DNA from: Desulfocapsa sp.
Lineage (GTDB): Bacteria; Desulfobacterota; Desulfobulbia; Desulfobulbales; Desulfocapsaceae
Direction of reading: 5' to 3'
Assembly: GCA_020717935.1 (NCBI GenBank)
Contig: DYDK01000088.1
Span: 1-7,281, forward strand
DNA: 7,281 bases
Shown: positions 5,588 to 7,281 of the stretch, piece by piece
Position numbering within the stretch: position 1 is the first letter of the stretch
How the letters are laid out: the number at the start of each line of letters is the position of its first letter
Notes under the pieces: model-generated
Seen by the model: the letters and a program-made list of their open reading frames with translations, nothing else
What the model was told of the DNA's origin: nothing
Database searches by the model: none
Translations under genes and position numbers: made by a program

Positions 5588-5640
5588 GCAATTCCAGGGG
5601 TAGAAGTATCTCCCGAGTCCCTTGGAATTGCCCATTTTTT
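5588..5640 (+). terminator. Rho-independent terminator of hflKC
   Basis: GCAATTCCAGGGG (5588-5600) pairs with CCCTTGGAATTGC (5619-5631), giving 13 pairs with one G-T. The loop is 18 bases and a T-run lies at 5635-5640, three bases after the stem. The T-run touches the stop codon of the convergent minus-strand gene. In the opposite direction no T-run follows the stem, so it should act mainly on hflKC transcripts. Confidence 0.8.
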
Positions 5641-6350
5641 CATTCATCTGACGCTTCAAAATCATCGGGATCCTCCGAATCGTCAGGAATGGCAGAAAGA
5701 TAGGCCGGCCCTTGACCGATGACATAGGGAATTCGTCCCTTCTCCTCCAGGATTCTTTCCAGATCAGCCAGTAGTTCTTCGTCATCCAGGGCTTCAATCC
5801 CCAGTTGCTCAAAACGGCACGCACAGCGACTGAACTGGCCATCACACCACGGACAGACTTCCACCAAACACCCTAAAAGATGATATTCCCCTACCGCCAC
5901 CGCACAGATTGGGCACCCTTCGGCCTTGGCTTCTGGCACCGGCTCATATTCGGCACAAGCGGCAATATCAGAATATTGCTCAAAAAAAACATGAGCATCA
6001 GGATAGCCCAAAAAAGCCAACACCTCAGAATCACAATCATCTTGGCCACATTCCCCAAGTAAAACAGCACTCTCGTCCGTGGCTGCATAAAAATATCCAT
6101 GCATAGCCGTTTCCACACCCAAAAGGACAACCGCTTTTTTCTTGTCCATAAAAGCTATTCTGACGATGGCCTCTTCATGGGTATCTGGCAAAGATCTGTA
6201 AAAGGCCCGCATGGCCTGCAGGGCCGGATCATCACCTTGATAGCGACACAGAAGTTCTTGTGCGTCTTGCTGTTCATCAGTCTTCACTCCATACTGAATG
6301 AACAGGTCAATCTCCTCAATCATCATCTTTCTTTGCTGAGAATCAACCAT
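5640..6350 (-). CDS. Uncharacterised Cys-rich, probably zinc-binding protein
   Basis: I do not recognise a named function for this 236-residue soluble, strongly acidic protein without signal peptide or membrane segment. Three parts can be seen: a helical N-terminal region (about 1-65); a middle region (about 66-135) with AVVLLGVETAMHGYFYAAT; and a compact Cys cluster at 146-178 with Cys at 146, 149, 161, 166, 169, 176 and 178 plus His157. The spacing is CPxC, H, C, CPWC and CxC. This GxCPxC...GE.H..GC..E.CPWC..Q...C.C pattern looks like a double zinc-ribbon or treble-clef found in hypothetical proteins. The C-terminus ends in an Asp/Glu-rich tail (223-236). Its ATG overlaps the thiE stop by one base (TAATG), with GAGG just upstream, so the two are co-translated. 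That does not prove a thiamin role; the partner or target is unknown. Confidence 0.8.
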   Translation of the reverse strand: MVDSQQRKMMIEEIDLFIQYGVKTDEQQDAQELLCRYQGDDPALQAMRAFYRSLPDTHEEAIVRIAFMDKKKAVVLLGVETAMHGYFYAATDESAVLLGECGQDDCDSEVLAFLGYPDAHVFFEQYSDIAACAEYEPVPEAKAEGCPICAVAVGEYHLLGCLVEVCPWCDGQFSRCACRFEQLGIEALDDEELLADLERILEEKGRIPYVIGQGPAYLSAIPDDSEDPDDFEASDE

Positions 6351-7090
6351 TACTGCACCTCAGAGGAGACAACAACGGAGGCTGACGAAAATGCTTCCAC
6401 AGCCCCCTTTATTGTTCGTATCCATTTGGTCGTTTCCCCAGCCACATCCTGGGCCTGACTAATTGCCGTTACCACGGCAATTCTCCGTACGCCAACAGCG
6501 CACAACTCTTTGATATGACATTCTTTGATTCCACCCATCACCGTAAACGGCAGAGGACAGAGATCCGTAAACGAGGCAATCGCCTGGGGACCGATAAACT
6601 CCCGCAAACCCTGTTTGGTTGCGGTGGGATACAGGGGCCCCACATTAAAATACGAAACTGGACAGCCTCCTCTTGCCACAGCCTTGCCTAAGGTGCGTGC
6701 CTGTTCCAACGAATTGCAGGAAAGTCCGATAATGAAATCGGGTGCCAACCGTCTGATCTCCGAAGGCGGGAGATCATCCTGCCCCACATGCACCCCATCA
6801 GCATCCGCAAGCAGGGCAATATCCACACGATCATTAACGAGGAACAAGGCCCCGGCCTCTCGGGTTTTTTCACGGAAATATCGGGCCTTGGCCAGGAGTT
6901 CACCATCGGCACTGACTTTATCCCGCAACTGGACAATCTTCGTCCCGCCCGCCAGAACCCCATCCAACCATTGCCGATCACTCCGGCCCGCAGCCAATTT
7001 TTCACACGATACCGGATACACGGTCACTTCTTCGATGAATCGTTGCAGCCTTGGGCCATACCCCCCCTGTGCTACCTCTTTTTTTTCCAT
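6350..7090 (-). CDS. thiE: Thiamine phosphate synthase
   Basis: ThiE joins HMP diphosphate to thiazole phosphate to make thiamine monophosphate in the cytoplasm. Numbered from the upstream ATG at 7099 (249 residues), the TIM-barrel landmarks are VTVYPV (25-30); QLRDK (57-61); LFLVNDRVDIALLADADGVH (85-104) followed by VGQDDLPP; IIGLSCNS (123-130); FNVGPLYPTATK (151-162), the phosphate-binding loop; and VMGGIK (187-192) with VRRIAVVTAI (204-213). The protein is slightly long for the family (usually about 210-220) because of an N-terminal lead of about 25 residues and a C-terminal tail. I start it at 7090, where a weak GGAT lies upstream at usable spacing; ATG 7099 is almost equally possible and adds three residues. 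No other thi genes are visible. It is followed by a one-base-overlapping Cys-rich gene. Confidence 0.93.
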   Translation of the reverse strand: MEKKEVAQGGYGPRLQRFIEEVTVYPVSCEKLAAGRSDRQWLDGVLAGGTKIVQLRDKVSADGELLAKARYFREKTREAGALFLVNDRVDIALLADADGVHVGQDDLPPSEIRRLAPDFIIGLSCNSLEQARTLGKAVARGGCPVSYFNVGPLYPTATKQGLREFIGPQAIASFTDLCPLPFTVMGGIKECHIKELCAVGVRRIAVVTAISQAQDVAGETTKWIRTIKGAVEAFSSASVVVSSEVQ

Positions 7091-7194
7091 TTGTATCATC
7101 CATAAAACAAATAAATTTTATCTCTATAAAAACGAACTCATACTGTATAATTTAGTACCTTACTCCTGAAAGTCTGTCATAAAAAACAAGAAAA

Positions 7195-7281
7195 TCAGGC
7201 GGCTATTTTCAATAAATTCTCAGTAGATGCGGCTAAAAATGCATTCACCACATTGGTTAATTTTGTCCCTTTGAGAGTCAA
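7195..7281 (-). CDS. C-terminal end of an unidentified reading frame, cut by the window
   Basis: From the window edge leftward, a frame of 28 codons ends in TGA at 7195-7197, reading LTLKGTKLTNVVNAFLAAST and then ENLLKIAA. A long final helix of this type is seen at the ends of some transposases, but the fragment is too short to identify. Just past the stop, short inverted strings TCAGG (7195-7199) and CCTGA (7165-7169) could belong to a weak terminator or an element end. The next gene leftward on the same strand is thiE, after about 100 AT-rich bases. Confidence 0.3.
   Translation of the reverse strand: MTLKGTKLTNVVNAFLAASTENLLKIAA

Noticed and set aside
5600..5609. GTAGAAGTA in the hflKC terminator loop, resembling the left-end microsatellite
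   Set aside because: It is a single short match with no tandem copies; chance is enough to explain it.
7190..7245. TPP riboswitch upstream of thiE, suggested by CTGAGA and CCTGAT strings on the minus strand
   Set aside because: The strings lie inside the open frame at the window edge. The other conserved thi-box parts (GGGGTGCC and GATAATGCCAGCG-type segments) are missing, and the spacing is wrong.

Overview
The window looks like an ordinary bacterial chromosome segment of moderate GC. It most resembles a deltaproteobacterium (Desulfobacterota, perhaps Desulfobulbales). That placement is inferred from the style of the proteins, namely a rhomboid with a soluble N-terminal domain and a long HflK/HflC pair, and from the presence of hairpin-rich dispersed repeats; it was not tested by any search.

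Left part (1-942): a small DUF3144-type gene (188-475, +) lies just behind a hexanucleotide microsatellite (97-136). It is followed by 467 gene-free bases packed with repeats: a 13-bp inverted repeat, a 57-bp direct repeat present twice exactly 280 bases apart, and two strong hairpins. This block is the most unusual part of the window and looks like a dispersed non-autonomous repeat or MITE-like module.

Middle (943-3183): ribF (FMN/FAD synthesis) points left. Divergent from it is a well-formed tRNA-Leu(CAG) with its own TTGACA-type promoter and a textbook terminator, followed by a rhomboid intramembrane protease on the + strand.

Right-centre (3184-5640): a sigma70-like promoter and a structured leader precede hflK and hflC, six bases apart, which encode the membrane SPFH complex that modulates FtsH. 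A rho-independent terminator closes this operon.

Right (5640-7281): on the minus strand, thiE (thiamine phosphate synthase) is coupled by a TAATG overlap to an uncharacterised Cys-rich, probably zinc-binding protein. The last 87 bases hold the end of an unidentified minus-strand reading frame that runs out of the window.

The window encodes mostly housekeeping functions: flavin and thiamin cofactors, one tRNA and membrane protein quality control. I found no convincing new multi-gene system. The best leads are the repeat module at 490-911, the microsatellite before the DUF3144 gene, the structured hflK leader and the thiE-coupled Cys-rich protein.
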